From NCBI GenBank assembly GCA_030689585.1, contig JAUYFZ010000208.1, forward strand, positions 1-14,478: DNA of 14,478 nt. Direction: 5' to 3'. Positions 1 to 9,010 of this stretch are shown piece after piece. How positions within the stretch are numbered: position 1 is the stretch's first letter; every line of letters starts with the position of its first letter. The DNA comes from Rhodocyclaceae bacterium (GTDB taxonomy: Bacteria; Pseudomonadota; Gammaproteobacteria; Burkholderiales; Rhodocyclaceae). Made by a program: the position numbers and the translations under genes. The notes beneath the pieces were generated by a model, which saw nothing but the letters and a program-made list of their open reading frames with translations, was not told the origin of the DNA and searched no databases.

Positions 1-542
1 ATGATCCGGCTTCCTCCATTCTTGACGTCGACCGTGAAGTGGCCACGACACTGCGCGATACGAAGTTTCCAACGGCGCATTTTGGTGTGCCGTTGGCGGG
101 TTCCTTGATTCCTTGGATCGATAAAGATTTGGGTAATGGACAAAGCCGTGAAGAGTGGAAAGGCAGTGCGGAAACCAACAAGATACTGGGACGAACGCAT
201 GCGCCTATCCCCGTCGATGGTCTGTGCGTGCGAATTGGTGCCATGCGTTGCCATTCCCAAGCATTGACGATCAAATTGAAGAAGGATGTCCCGCTGCCAG
301 AGATCGAAGCGATGCTCTCTTCTCATAATGAATGGGCCCGCGTGGTTCCCAATGAGCGAACAGCCACACTGCGGGCATTAACACCGGCGGCGGTGACAGG
401 CACTCTCGCCACGCCGGTGGGTCGTTTGCGTAAGTTGGCCATGGGGCCGGAATATTTATCCGCTTTTACGGTAGGCGATCAACTTCTTTGGGGTGCAGCG
501 GAACCGTTGCGCCGTATGTTGCGAATTCTTGTAGATTCTTGA
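1..542 (+). CDS. asd: Aspartate-semialdehyde dehydrogenase, C-terminal part (5' end outside window)
   Basis: The reading frame is open from base 3 and ends at TGA 540–542, so only the last ~180 residues are visible. They closely follow the enterobacterial-type Asd: [30 protein letters not shown], then [16 protein letters not shown] and TPVGRLRKL, ending in [17 protein letters not shown]. The Arg of CVR and the His of RCHSQ lie seven residues apart, as do substrate-binding Arg267 and catalytic His274 of the E. coli enzyme. The catalytic cysteine lies in the missing N-terminal part. The enzyme reduces aspartyl phosphate to aspartate semialdehyde, the branch point to lysine, threonine and methionine, in the cytoplasm. 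fimV follows after 14 bases with no visible terminator, so the two are probably co-transcribed. The frame is intact to its stop. Confidence 0.97.
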   Translation, partial: DPASSILDVDREVATTLRDTKFPTAHFGVPLAGSLIPWIDKDLGNGQSREEWKGSAETNKILGRTHAPIPVDGLCVRIGAMRCHSQALTIKLKKDVPLPEIEAMLSSHNEWARVVPNERTATLRALTPAAVTGTLATPVGRLRKLAMGPEYLSAFTVGDQLLWGAAEPLRRMLRILVDS

Positions 543-556
543 TAGGAGAAAATCAT

Positions 557-2329
557 ATGTTTCGCAGAACGGGGTTGATGACGGTTGTATTCTGTTTGAC
601 GATGATAGCGGTAGGTGCTCAAGCGGCCGGATTAGGTAGGTTGACGGTCTTGTCTTCCTTGGGCAAACCCCTACAGGCGGAATTAGAAATTTCTGCGACG
701 GCGGAAGAATTGTTGTCACTTTCCGCGCAAATTGCCTCGCCAGAGGTGTTTGCTCAAAAAGGGCTTGAACGATCTGCTGGGGTGGCAAGCATTCAGTTCT
801 CACTGGAAAAACGAAAGGACGGTACTCCCTTCTTGCGTGCCGTGAGTGACCAGCCGATTCAGTCCCCTTCCGTGAGTCTTTTGGTCGAACTGAACTGGGC
901 GGCAGGACGTGTGCTGCGGGAATATACGTTTCTGCTCGATCCTCCAGAAGCCTTGAAAACATCCGCTTCTCCGCCGCAAACAGCCACGTTGTCCATTGCC
1001 TACCTAGTGAAGCGAGGCGATACGCTTGGCAAAATTGCCAATGAAACCCGACCGGAGGGCGTTCACCTGACTCAAGTCTTGGTGGCCCTGTTCAATGCCA
1101 ATCGTGAAGCCTTTGATGATGGAAACATGAATCGCATCCAGGCGGGTAGAACGCTCAACATTCCCGATGCCGAGACGGTCAGGGCTGTTGATCCTTCCGA
1201 AGCACGAAAAATCATCATTGCGCAGGCACGGGAATTCGACTCCTATCGGGGGGTATTGGCCACGACGATAGCCAGTGCGCCGGTGATGCCAGAAGCAACA
1301 CCGCAGCAATCCGCTACAGGAAAAGTAATGCCCAAGATCGAGGAGAAAATGCCTCCTTCGGGCGAGGATAAACTGACCATCTCACGCACAGAAATGATAA
1401 AGCCGGATGCACCTGCGCGTGCGGCAGCATTGGAAGAAGATCTCGTCGCTCGTGAAAAAGAATTACAAGAAGCCGCCGGACGGGTCACCAAGCTGGAAAA
1501 GACCGTCGACGAGCTTAAACAGTTGGCTGACTTGAAAGAGCAACCTACTCCTTCCACAGCCGCTACACCCACTCCCACACCCGTTGCTACTACGCCCGCT
1601 CTTACGCTGACCACAACCCCCGTGAGTTCCTCCTCCGTTTCAAAGTGGGCCACCGTGGTGGCTTGGATAAGTCACCCTGTGGTTATTGGAATCCTGGCAA
1701 CCCTTCTCTTGTTGCCATTAGGCTGGATCGGTTGGCGACGTTTCAAAGACAGAAATGCAATGACTCCTTCGGCTCCTCTAGGGGATGACACCACGGATGA
1801 AGGAGTGTGGGAGGAAGAATCATCCCCGTATGTCGCGCAGCCGGTAGAGGAGCAGCCATTTTTCTCTGAGAGAGAACCGATCTGGTCTCCTGTCCAGGAA
1901 CCGGAAAAGATTCAAGAACCAGAACGAATCCCTGAACCAGAAAAAATCAGTCCGGTTCAGAAACCTGAACCGGTCTTGGAATTTGACTTCAAACCTGCAC
2001 CAGAACCGACCATAACGTTGTCAGAACCTTCTTTACTCCCTGAACCGGACATTGCATGGCAACCCTCCCGTCGTGAAGAGATTCCTCCCCTTGATTTTTC
2101 CTCGATCAGCCTAGAACTAGAACAGTCCGTTCAATCACCTGTTTCTGCTGACGAATCGTTCGAAAAAGATAACCCTGAGGTGACAACCAAGCTGGAATTA
2201 GCCCAGGCCTACGAGGAAATGGGTGATATCGAAGGAGCTCGTGAACTGTTGAAGGAAGTATTCAATGAAGGCAACCGACGACAGCGCGAAGCAGCCGAGG
2301 CGAAACTGTTGCATTTAGGTGATGCGTAA
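557..2329 (+). CDS. fimV: FimV-family polar scaffold / pilus assembly protein
   Basis: A 590-residue protein. The start is placed at ATG 557, preceded by TAGGAG at 543–548. An upstream in-frame start at 488 would overlap asd and spoil the signal peptide. Residues 1–23 form a signal peptide (ending VGAQA, then AGLGRL). A FimV N-terminal domain follows with the typical phrases GLGRLTVLSSLGKPLQAELEI and LLVELNWAAGRVLREYTFLLDPP. A LysM-like peptidoglycan-binding domain spans about 145–203 (YLVKRGDTLGKIA … GRTLNIP). After it come a coiled coil at about 289–330, a Thr/Pro linker, one membrane segment at about 373–397, an acidic Pro/Glu-rich cytoplasmic stretch, and the conserved FimV C-terminal TPR-like motif at about 544–588 (KLELAQAYEEMGDIEGARELL). 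Family members organise the cell pole and support type IV pili and twitching. At 590 residues it is shorter than the roughly 900-residue Pseudomonas protein, mostly in the cytoplasmic linker. Its stop overlaps the truA start. Confidence 0.93.
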   Translation: MFRRTGLMTVVFCLTMIAVGAQAAGLGRLTVLSSLGKPLQAELEISATAEELLSLSAQIASPEVFAQKGLERSAGVASIQFSLEKRKDGTPFLRAVSDQPIQSPSVSLLVELNWAAGRVLREYTFLLDPPEALKTSASPPQTATLSIAYLVKRGDTLGKIANETRPEGVHLTQVLVALFNANREAFDDGNMNRIQAGRTLNIPDAETVRAVDPSEARKIIIAQAREFDSYRGVLATTIASAPVMPEATPQQSATGKVMPKIEEKMPPSGEDKLTISRTEMIKPDAPARAAALEEDLVAREKELQEAAGRVTKLEKTVDELKQLADLKEQPTPSTAATPTPTPVATTPALTLTTTPVSSSSVSKWATVVAWISHPVVIGILATLLLLPLGWIGWRRFKDRNAMTPSAPLGDDTTDEGVWEEESSPYVAQPVEEQPFFSEREPIWSPVQEPEKIQEPERIPEPEKISPVQKPEPVLEFDFKPAPEPTITLSEPSLLPEPDIAWQPSRREEIPPLDFSSISLELEQSVQSPVSADESFEKDNPEVTTKLELAQAYEEMGDIEGARELLKEVFNEGNRRQREAAEAKLLHLGDA

Positions 2330-3110
2330 CCTGATTAGAATCGTATTAAGTATTGAATACAACGGGGCGGCTTTTACCGGCTGGCAATCACAACCGCATG
2401 GCAATACCGTGCAGGATGTCCTAGAAGCGGCATTGGCCGTCATTGCCGATGCGCCGCCGGTGCGCGTGGCCTGTGCGGGTCGCACGGATACCGGCGTTCA
2501 TGCAACCTCGCAAATCGTCCATTTCGACACGGAAGCGAATCGCCCGCTCAATGCCTGGGTACGCGGTGTCAATAGCCATTTGCCGCAAACAGTGGCGGTG
2601 CGCTGGGCGCATCCTGTGACGACAGATTTTCATGCCCGTTTTTCGGCACGCTCTCGTAGCTATCGTTATCTGTTACTGAATCGAACGAGCAGACCGGCGT
2701 TACTGTCTGGGCGAGTGGGTTGGTTTCATGCGCCGCTCGACGAGAATGCCATGAGAACGGCAGCGAATCATCTCTTGGGCGAGCATGATTTTTCTGCTTT
2801 TCGTGCCGCTGAATGTCAAGCAAAATCTCCCGTTAAAACGTTGTATCGTGCAGACATTTCTCGCGAACGTGATCTGATTGTGTTTGATTTTCGCGCTAAC
2901 GCCTTTCTTCACCACATGGTGCGTAATTTGGTGGGAGCCTTGGTTTTTGTGGGAAAGGGACGGTATCCTCCAGAATGGATGCTTGAATTGTTAGCGGCTT
3001 GCAATCGAAGCCAATCCGCGCCGACGTTTGATGCGGCTGGGCTGTATTTCACTGAAGTTGAGTATTCGCCTGAATGGAATTTACCTGCGCAGAGTATCAT
3101 CCTGCCATGA
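2322..3110 (+). CDS. truA: tRNA pseudouridine(38–40) synthase TruA
   Basis: A 262-residue protein, close to the ~270 of E. coli TruA. It isomerises uridines 38–40 in the anticodon stem-loop of many tRNAs to pseudouridine. The signature CAGRTDTGVHA is present, with the nucleophilic aspartate at residue 56. The N-terminal IEYNGAAFTGWQSQP and the later NAFLHHMVRNLVGALVFVGKG are also diagnostic. ATG 2322 is the chosen start: it overlaps the last codons of fimV (stop 2327–2329) and has AGGTG just upstream. GTG 2319, one codon earlier, is possible and would add one residue. The stop overlaps the trpF start (ATGA at 3107–3110). truA next to asd, fimV and trpF is a common betaproteobacterial order. 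No defects seen. Confidence 0.97.
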   Translation: MRNLIRIVLSIEYNGAAFTGWQSQPHGNTVQDVLEAALAVIADAPPVRVACAGRTDTGVHATSQIVHFDTEANRPLNAWVRGVNSHLPQTVAVRWAHPVTTDFHARFSARSRSYRYLLLNRTSRPALLSGRVGWFHAPLDENAMRTAANHLLGEHDFSAFRAAECQAKSPVKTLYRADISRERDLIVFDFRANAFLHHMVRNLVGALVFVGKGRYPPEWMLELLAACNRSQSAPTFDAAGLYFTEVEYSPEWNLPAQSIILP

Positions 3111-3730
3111 CTCGAACACGCATCAAAATCTGTGGCATCACTCGCGAGGAAGACTTGGATGCTGTCTTGTCTGCTGGCGTGGATGCGGTCGGTTTCGTTT
3201 TTTACCCGAAAAGTCCGCGTTACCTAACCCCTTTGCGAGCCGCACAACTAGCGCATCGAGTGCCGCCTTTTGTGGCTCGTGTGGGATTGTTCGTCAACGA
3301 GGACAGGGAATCCGTTGCGTCGACACTGGCCATCGTGCCGCTGGACACCTTGCAATTTCACGGTGAGGAAACGGCTTCTTATTGTGAGCAGTTCAACAAA
3401 CCCTACCTCAAGGCGGCGCGGGTGAAGCCTGAACTTGATCTGTTAGAATACGCCCGTTCGTTTTTATCGGCCCAGGCTTTGTTGCTTGATGCGTATGTCA
3501 GTGATTATGGCGGTGCGGGCCAAACCTTCGACTGGTCGTTGATTCCAGAAAATTTGCCCTTGCCAGTGATTCTTTCCGGTGGATTGACGGCGAAAAATGT
3601 AAAGGAAGGCATTGACCGCTTGCGTCCGTGGGCGGTTGATGTCAGCAGTGGTGTAGAGATGTCCAAGGGCATCAAAGATGCCGCCCAGATTGCCGCCTTT
3701 GTGGCGGCTGTAAAGAGTGCAGATGCCTGA
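3107..3730 (+). CDS. trpF: Phosphoribosylanthranilate isomerase
   Basis: A 207-residue stand-alone TIM barrel, the normal length for unfused TrpF. It catalyses the Amadori rearrangement of phosphoribosylanthranilate to CdRP in tryptophan synthesis. Visible signatures are [12 protein letters not shown] with the catalytic cysteine at residue 9, [28 protein letters not shown] with the general-acid aspartate at residue 128, [20 protein letters not shown] and the phosphate-binding VDVSSGVE. The start is ATG 3107 inside the truA stop (ATGA). A start 33 bases earlier would add residues not typical of the family. Its stop overlaps the first codons of trpB, so translation is probably coupled. TrpF separated from TrpC and grouped with trpBA is the usual betaproteobacterial and pseudomonad-like layout. 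Confidence 0.97.
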   Translation: MTRTRIKICGITREEDLDAVLSAGVDAVGFVFYPKSPRYLTPLRAAQLAHRVPPFVARVGLFVNEDRESVASTLAIVPLDTLQFHGEETASYCEQFNKPYLKAARVKPELDLLEYARSFLSAQALLLDAYVSDYGGAGQTFDWSLIPENLPLPVILSGGLTAKNVKEGIDRLRPWAVDVSSGVEMSKGIKDAAQIAAFVAAVKSADA

Positions 3731-4928
3731 AATTAGCTATAAATTACCTGATGAACGGGGCCATTTCGGAAGATATGGCGGTGTTTTTGTGGCTGAAACC
3801 TTGATTCCAGCCTTAGATGAATTGCGTGGGGCCTATGCGGCAGCACAGGCTGATCCGGCTTTTCGCGCCGAGGTTGAATATGAACTGAAGCACTATGTCG
3901 GTCGTCCCAGCCCGATCTATCACGCTAAACGCTGGTCGACCCTGCTCGGCGGTGCGCAGATCTATCTTAAGCGTGAAGACCTTAATCATACGGGTGCGCA
4001 TAAGGTTAACAACTGCATCGGTCAAGCCCTGTTGGCTAGGCGCATGGGTAAGCCCCGCGTGATTGCCGAGACGGGTGCGGGGCAACATGGCGTGGCGACC
4101 GCGACGGTAGCGGCTCGCTACGGTATGGAATGCGTTGTCTATATGGGAAGTGAGGATGTTCGGCGACAGGCGGCCAATGTCTATCGCATGAAACTGTTGG
4201 GGGCGACGGTGGTGCCGGTGGAATCTGGCTCCAGAACGCTCAAGGATGCCTTGAACGAGGCCATGCGCGACTGGGTGACGAATGTCGGCAACACGTTTTA
4301 CATCATCGGCACGGTGGCGGGTCCCCATCCTTACCCCATGATGGTGCGCGATTTTCAGAAGGTGATTGGCGAGGAATGCACGCTTCAAATGCCGGAACTG
4401 ACGGGTCGTCAGCCGGATGTGGTGATTGCCTGCGTAGGCGGTGGTTCCAATGCGATGGGTATTTTTTATTCCTACCTTCCTGTCGAAAGTGTTCGATTGG
4501 TGGGGGTTGAGGCAGCGGGTCATGGCCTAGCTTCCGGAAAACACGCCGCATCGCTGACCTGCGGCAAACCGGGGGTGTTACACGGCAATCGCACCTACCT
4601 TTTGCAGGATGCGCATGGGCAGATTATCGAGACACATTCTGTGTCGGCCGGACTCGATTACCCTGGCGTCGGCCCAGAACATGCTTGGCTCAAGGAGTCT
4701 GGCCGAGCGAGCTATGTCACGGTGACTGATGACGAAGCCCTCAAGGCTTTTCATGATCTTTGTCACATCGAAGGCATTATTCCAGCCCTGGAATCCAGTC
4801 ATGCGTTAGCCTACGCCGCCCGACTGGCCCCGATCCTAGCCAGCGATAAGTTATTACTGGTCAATCTTTCCGGTCGTGGCGACAAAGACATGCATACGGT
4901 CGCTGAAAAAATGGGAATACAATTTTAA
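3723..4928 (+). CDS. trpB: Tryptophan synthase beta chain
   Basis: A 401-residue PLP enzyme that joins indole, channelled from TrpA, to serine. The PLP lysine is K94 in [11 protein letters not shown], equivalent to Lys87 of Salmonella. The catalytic glutamate is E116 in AETGAGQHG. The phosphate-binding loop GGGSNAMG and the C-terminal [10 protein letters not shown] are intact. The N-terminus [22 protein letters not shown] is typical of the TrpB1 class that works with TrpA. ATG 3723 is chosen because it has AAGAG upstream. GTG 3717 in the same frame is a less likely alternative. The gene overlaps trpF by 8 bases, and its TAA shares one base with the trpA ATG (TAATG), consistent with equal synthesis of the two subunits. 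Confidence 0.98.
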   Translation: MPEISYKLPDERGHFGRYGGVFVAETLIPALDELRGAYAAAQADPAFRAEVEYELKHYVGRPSPIYHAKRWSTLLGGAQIYLKREDLNHTGAHKVNNCIGQALLARRMGKPRVIAETGAGQHGVATATVAARYGMECVVYMGSEDVRRQAANVYRMKLLGATVVPVESGSRTLKDALNEAMRDWVTNVGNTFYIIGTVAGPHPYPMMVRDFQKVIGEECTLQMPELTGRQPDVVIACVGGGSNAMGIFYSYLPVESVRLVGVEAAGHGLASGKHAASLTCGKPGVLHGNRTYLLQDAHGQIIETHSVSAGLDYPGVGPEHAWLKESGRASYVTVTDDEALKAFHDLCHIEGIIPALESSHALAYAARLAPILASDKLLLVNLSGRGDKDMHTVAEKMGIQF

Positions 4929-5737
4929 TGTCGCGTATCCAAACAACTTTCAACCGGTTGCAGGCTGCGGGTAAAACAGCCCTGATCCCTTTTATTACGG
5001 CGGGTGATCCCGTACCCGGTCTTACCCTGCCATTGATGCGGGCATTAGTCGAGGGAGGAGCGGACATCATCGAGCTGGGAGTGCCTTTTTCAGACCCCAT
5101 GGCCGATGGGCCGACGATTCAACGGGCTTCTGAACGGGCACTTCAGTATGGGATGAGCCTGCGTACCGTGTTGGCAATCGTGCATGAATTCCGGCAAACG
5201 AATGTCGTGACCCCCGTGGTGCTGATGGGGTATGCCAATCCGATCGAAGCCTACGGTTTGCAAGATTTTGCGTCAGATGCTGCGGCCATGGGGGTGGATG
5301 GCGTGCTGGTGGTGGATTATCCGCCAGAGGAATGTGCGGAATTTACGACACTGCTGCATGAGAAAGGCATCGATCCCATTTTCCTATTGGCACCGACATC
5401 CACTGAAAAGCGTTTTGCTGAAGTGGCCAAAATGGGGAGTGGTTATATTTATTACGTATCACTCAAGGGAGTCACCGGTTCGGCCCATCTGGATTTGGAT
5501 GACGTGATCCGTCGCATCCCTGCTCTACGCGAGAAAGTGGGCATGCCCGTCGGCGTAGGCTTTGGTATCCGGGATGGGGTGGCGGCGGCTCGCATTGGGT
5601 CGGTCGCGGATGCCGTAGTGATCGGTAGCCGTATTATCGAAGAAATCGAAAATGGCCCTGCAGAGGAGGCTCCCGTCCGCGTGAGAAACTTCCTGCGAAC
5701 AATTCGCAGGGCTATGGATGGAGGACATCAGCAATGA
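4928..5737 (+). CDS. trpA: Tryptophan synthase alpha chain
   Basis: A 269-residue TIM barrel, nearly the same length as the enterobacterial enzyme. It cleaves indole-3-glycerol phosphate to indole and glyceraldehyde 3-phosphate and passes indole to TrpB. The two catalytic residues fall exactly at the Salmonella numbers: E49 in [12 protein letters not shown] and D60 in [18 protein letters not shown] (loop 6) and the phosphate-binding GVGFGIRDG are intact. ATG 4928 shares one base with the trpB stop. The end overlaps the accD start (ATGA, 5734–5737). The coupling to accD places a fatty-acid gene in the trp operon, an arrangement also known from other proteobacteria. Confidence 0.98.
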   Translation: MSRIQTTFNRLQAAGKTALIPFITAGDPVPGLTLPLMRALVEGGADIIELGVPFSDPMADGPTIQRASERALQYGMSLRTVLAIVHEFRQTNVVTPVVLMGYANPIEAYGLQDFASDAAAMGVDGVLVVDYPPEECAEFTTLLHEKGIDPIFLLAPTSTEKRFAEVAKMGSGYIYYVSLKGVTGSAHLDLDDVIRRIPALREKVGMPVGVGFGIRDGVAAARIGSVADAVVIGSRIIEEIENGPAEEAPVRVRNFLRTIRRAMDGGHQQ

Positions 5738-6612
5738 GCTGGCTACAAACACTACTGCCACCGAAGATTCAGCGAGCCACAGGACTCAAAAAAACGGTGC
5801 CAGAGGGACTCTGGCGCAAGTGCCCTGCCTGCGAAACCGTGCTCTACGGTGCAGACCTTGAGAACAATCAGGGCGTGTGTCCGCAGTGCAAACATCATCA
5901 CCGAATTCGCGCGCGTTGCCGTCTGGATCGGTTACTGGATTCTGAAGGTCGATTTGAGATTGGCACCGAAGTGCTGCCGATGGATCCATTGAAATTTAAG
6001 GACAGCAAACGTTACTCGGATCGTTTGGCGGGCGCGTTGGATGAAACGGGCGAATTAGACGCGCTGGTGGTGATGCAAGGTGCCATTAAAACGCTTCCCG
6101 TGGTGGTCGCCTGTTTTGAATTCGACTTTATGGCCGGATCGATGGGGTCCGTGGTAGGTGAAAAGTTTGTGCGCGGTGTGCGTGCCGCGATAGAACAGGG
6201 GTGTCCTTTTATCTCGATTGCAGCCTCGGGTGGCGCACGTATGCAGGAGGGGCTTTTTTCCCTGATGCAAATGGCTAAGACAACGGCCGCACTTACGTTA
6301 CTCACGGCGCATCGTCTTCCCTATATATCGATACTGACCGATCCGACGATGGGTGGGGTTTCCGCCAGTTTTGCTTTTGTGGGCGATGTGGTCATCGCAG
6401 AACCGGGTGCGTTGATTGGTTTTGCAGGGCCTAGGGTGATCGAACAGACGGTTCGAGAAAAATTACCCGCCGGTTTCCAGCGTTCCGAATTTCTCATGGA
6501 GAAAGGGGCCATCGACATGATCGTGGACAGACGAGAGATGCGAGATCGTTTATCCGCACTGATGACCTTGTTACAGCGTTTACCTACCCAACGTCTGCCT
6601 GCCCACTCGTGA
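5734..6612 (+). CDS. accD: Acetyl-CoA carboxylase, carboxyltransferase beta subunit
   Basis: A 292-residue protein (E. coli ~304). With AccA it transfers carboxyl from biotinyl-BCCP to acetyl-CoA to make malonyl-CoA, the committed step of fatty-acid synthesis. An N-terminal zinc ribbon is visible: C30 and C33 in KCPAC, C49 and C52 in VCPQC. The crotonase-like carboxyltransferase core has [10 protein letters not shown] at about 134–143, the oxyanion-hole phrase [11 protein letters not shown], and [22 protein letters not shown]. The start overlaps the trpA stop (ATGA), and the stop overlaps the folC start (GTGA at 6609–6612). accA is not in this window. No frame damage. Confidence 0.98.
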   Translation: MSWLQTLLPPKIQRATGLKKTVPEGLWRKCPACETVLYGADLENNQGVCPQCKHHHRIRARCRLDRLLDSEGRFEIGTEVLPMDPLKFKDSKRYSDRLAGALDETGELDALVVMQGAIKTLPVVVACFEFDFMAGSMGSVVGEKFVRGVRAAIEQGCPFISIAASGGARMQEGLFSLMQMAKTTAALTLLTAHRLPYISILTDPTMGGVSASFAFVGDVVIAEPGALIGFAGPRVIEQTVREKLPAGFQRSEFLMEKGAIDMIVDRREMRDRLSALMTLLQRLPTQRLPAHS

Positions 6613-7859
6613 ATTTGAATGAGTGGTTGGCATTTATTGAATGCCAGCATCCCCAGTCAATTGAATTGGGGTTGGATCGTCTAAGGCTTGTTAAGGCGGC
6701 CTTGGGCCAGCGGCAGACGTGCCCGGTCATTCTGGTGGGCGGCACCAACGGCAAGGGATCGACCTGCGCCTTGCTTGAAAAAATTCTTTTGTGTGCCGGA
6801 TACCGTGTGGGTCTCTACACATCGCCTCATTTGCTGGTTTACAACGAGCGGGTGCGACTTAACGGTCAATGTGTGAAGGATGCGGTGTTGTGTGAAGGAT
6901 TCGCCCGTGTTGAGGCGGCAAGGGTGAGCGTGGGGGAGATACCCCTCACCTATTTTGAGTTTGGAACACTGGCCGCGTGGGAAGTGTTTGCCGCTCAACC
7001 GCTGGATGTCATCCTTTTAGAAGTCGGGTTGGGCGGGCGGCTGGATGCCACTAATCTGTATGAACCGGATGTCTCCATCGTGACCACCATTGATCTCGAC
7101 CACATGGACTACTTGGGGGCGACAAGGGAAGCCATCGGATTTGAGAAGGCGGGTATTTTTCGGAGCCTTCGCCCTGCCATTTGCGGGGATGCCCATCCAC
7201 CGCACACGTTGTTGGACTATGCGTGGGAGATCGGTGCAGATTTGCAGGTGATCGGGGAAGATTTTGAGTTTTTTCGCGAAAAGGAGTGTTGGCAATATCG
7301 AGGACGGTCGGGGTATCTGAAAAATTTGCCGCATCCTGTATTTCACTTAAACAACGCAGTCTGTGCGCTGACGGCATTAGATATGCTGTGGCAGGGGTTG
7401 CCTGTGACAGAAGGCGATATTCGACGCGGCTTGGTCGAAGCAAATTTGCAGGGGCGTTTTCAAAAAACACAAGAAGCACCGTCGGTGATTTTGGACGTAG
7501 CTCACAATCCTCAAGCAGCGAGGATGCTGGCGGAAAATCTGGGGGCTACCACCGCAACGACCTGGGCCGTGTTCGGCATGATGCGGGACAAAGACATCGC
7601 AGGCGTGATTGCTGCTATGTCTGGTCGTATCGACCATTGGTTGCCCTGCACGTTACCCGGTTCCCGCGCAGCCACGGCGGCTGAACTGACGGCGATTTTA
7701 GTATCGACAGGGGTTGCAAAGCCCCCTGTCGGATTTGCTTCTCCCGCAGAGGCACGGGAATACGCATTAAAGAATGCCAAAGCCAGTGATAGAATCATCG
7801 CGTTTGGATCCTTTCTAACGGTAGCCGGTGTGATGACTTCTTCTTATGGCGCAACCTGA
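6609..7859 (+). CDS. folC: Bifunctional dihydrofolate synthase / folylpolyglutamate synthase
   Basis: A 416-residue Mur-ligase-like enzyme that adds glutamate to dihydropteroate and then to folates. The ATP loop is VGGTNGKGS (residues ~43–51). [13 protein letters not shown] (E139 a likely Mg ligand), the DHMDYLG block (H165) and GFEKAGIFR (K180, at the place of the family's modified lysine) follow in the expected order. The C-terminal domain has [12 protein letters not shown]. The start is read as GTG 6609, which overlaps the accD stop. No clear Shine–Dalgarno is seen, so reinitiation after accD is likely. TTG 6615 is a weaker alternative. The gene overlaps the next gene by 14 bases. accD–folC–SPOR protein–cvpA–purF is a well-known proteobacterial cluster. 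Confidence 0.96.
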   Translation: MNLNEWLAFIECQHPQSIELGLDRLRLVKAALGQRQTCPVILVGGTNGKGSTCALLEKILLCAGYRVGLYTSPHLLVYNERVRLNGQCVKDAVLCEGFARVEAARVSVGEIPLTYFEFGTLAAWEVFAAQPLDVILLEVGLGGRLDATNLYEPDVSIVTTIDLDHMDYLGATREAIGFEKAGIFRSLRPAICGDAHPPHTLLDYAWEIGADLQVIGEDFEFFREKECWQYRGRSGYLKNLPHPVFHLNNAVCALTALDMLWQGLPVTEGDIRRGLVEANLQGRFQKTQEAPSVILDVAHNPQAARMLAENLGATTATTWAVFGMMRDKDIAGVIAAMSGRIDHWLPCTLPGSRAATAAELTAILVSTGVAKPPVGFASPAEAREYALKNAKASDRIIAFGSFLTVAGVMTSSYGAT

Positions 7860-8505
7860 AACTGAACTCTCTGCTGAGGCACAAATCGACTTGCAAAAAC
7901 GGGCGCGTCGCCGCTTAGTGGGCGCAACCGCCTTGGCGTTGCTGGCGGCCGTTGTGTTGCCCATGGTCATGGACCATGAACCCAAACCACAGTTGCAAGA
8001 CATTCAAATACGCATTCCCAGTCGGGAAAAGGTGGAGCAACCGGGGCGTGAAGAAGCATCCTTCACCTCAAAAATTTTGCCGAGTGAACCTTTACCTACT
8101 CCGCTACCGCCTGTTGAGGTGGCCGACATATCGCCGGCTCAAACGGCTGTTCCTGCTGCTCAAGCGGCTGTTTCTGCTGCCCCAGAAGAAAAACCGGTTC
8201 CCGTGGCAGTCACGAAGCCTGCGCCTGTCGTGGCGAAACCTCTTCCCGCTGTCAAACCGGCTCCCCCACCGAGTGAACCGGAATGGTCTGTTCAGTTGGG
8301 AGCCTACAAAGATGCGGCGAACGTTAAACAGTTACTGTTCAAAATCAAGGAATTGGGTTTGCCTGCTTATACAGAACCGTTTGATTCACCGCTAGGAGCA
8401 CGCACTCGCGTGCGCGCAGGGCCTTTTGCCTCACAGGAAGTGGCCCAACAAGCGCAAACGCGACTCAAAGTGATCAGTCTTAACGGTCCCGTTGCCAAAA
8501 AGTGA
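7846..8505 (+). CDS. SPOR-domain inner-membrane protein (DedD-like)
   Basis: A 219-residue protein, not assigned a firm gene name. Residues 1–24 are charged and predicted cytoplasmic. One membrane segment lies at about 25–42 (GATALALLAAVVLPMVM). A long Pro/Ala/Val-rich linker fills about 60–143, including a 21-base tandem repeat near 8140–8180 that encodes AQTAVPA AQAAVSA. A C-terminal SPOR domain begins about residue 146 (EWSVQLGAYKDAANVKQLL … RVRAGPFASQEVAQQA). SPOR domains bind denuded peptidoglycan at the septum. The position between folC and cvpA is that of dedD in E. coli, so a cell-division role is likely. The start at ATG 7846 lies inside folC and the stop overlaps the cvpA GTG. The linker sequence itself shows no recognisable function. 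Confidence 0.9.
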   Translation: MAQPETELSAEAQIDLQKRARRRLVGATALALLAAVVLPMVMDHEPKPQLQDIQIRIPSREKVEQPGREEASFTSKILPSEPLPTPLPPVEVADISPAQTAVPAAQAAVSAAPEEKPVPVAVTKPAPVVAKPLPAVKPAPPPSEPEWSVQLGAYKDAANVKQLLFKIKELGLPAYTEPFDSPLGARTRVRAGPFASQEVAQQAQTRLKVISLNGPVAKK

Positions 8506-8993
8506 CGATCTTTGACCACACTTTGCTAGGCATTCTGGCCATTTCCATGTTGTTGGGAATGTGGCGCGGTGTGGTGGGAGAATTGATGTCTTTAGCCGCT
8601 TGGGCGGTCGGTTTTTTCGCAGCCAAAACCTTGGCATCGGAGGCGGCCACGGTGTTTGAAGGCTTTGTTGCCGTGCCTATTTTGCGTTATGCCGGAGGAT
8701 TCGCCCTCGTGTTCATTGGCACGTTGATCGTATTTGGTCTAGGACGCAGAATATTTTCAAAATTATTGAACGCGGCAGGATTAGGACTATCGGATCGTTT
8801 TTTAGGCGCATTGTTCGGCGCCGGACGGGCGGGATTGATTGCTTTTGTACTCGTATTAGTCGGTGGCATGACCGCATTTCCCAAGGAACCTTGGTGGCGA
8901 GAGGCGACGCTGGCTCCTCCCTTGGAAACGCTGGTCATTTCCTCAAAACCGTGGTTACCGCCCGATGTGGCGAAACGAATTTCTTACCGATAG
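8502..8993 (+). CDS. cvpA: CvpA family inner-membrane protein
   Basis: A 163-residue, strongly hydrophobic protein with about four membrane segments (roughly residues 5–20, 29–45, 62–83 and 102–124). The N-terminal WRGVVGELMSLAAWAVGF and the phrase LSDRFLGALFGAGRAGLIAFVLVLV match the CvpA family, named from E. coli colicin V production. Its biochemical role is not settled; in enterobacteria it has been linked to envelope stress resistance. The start is GTG 8502, overlapping the preceding TGA (GTGA), with no strong ribosome site of its own. purF starts 17 bases after its stop; the cvpA–purF pairing is conserved across many proteobacteria. Confidence 0.93.
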   Translation: MTIFDHTLLGILAISMLLGMWRGVVGELMSLAAWAVGFFAAKTLASEAATVFEGFVAVPILRYAGGFALVFIGTLIVFGLGRRIFSKLLNAAGLGLSDRFLGALFGAGRAGLIAFVLVLVGGMTAFPKEPWWREATLAPPLETLVISSKPWLPPDVAKRISYR

Positions 8994-9010
8994 ACCAACA
9001 GGGCAATGCG

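Noticed and set aside
488..556. Earlier in-frame start for fimV
   Set aside because: It overlaps the end of asd and would place 23 residues before a good signal peptide; ATG 557 has its own TAGGAG site.
3813..4523. Long minus-strand reading frame inside trpB
   Set aside because: It is the shadow of a highly conserved enzyme gene and shows no family features of its own.
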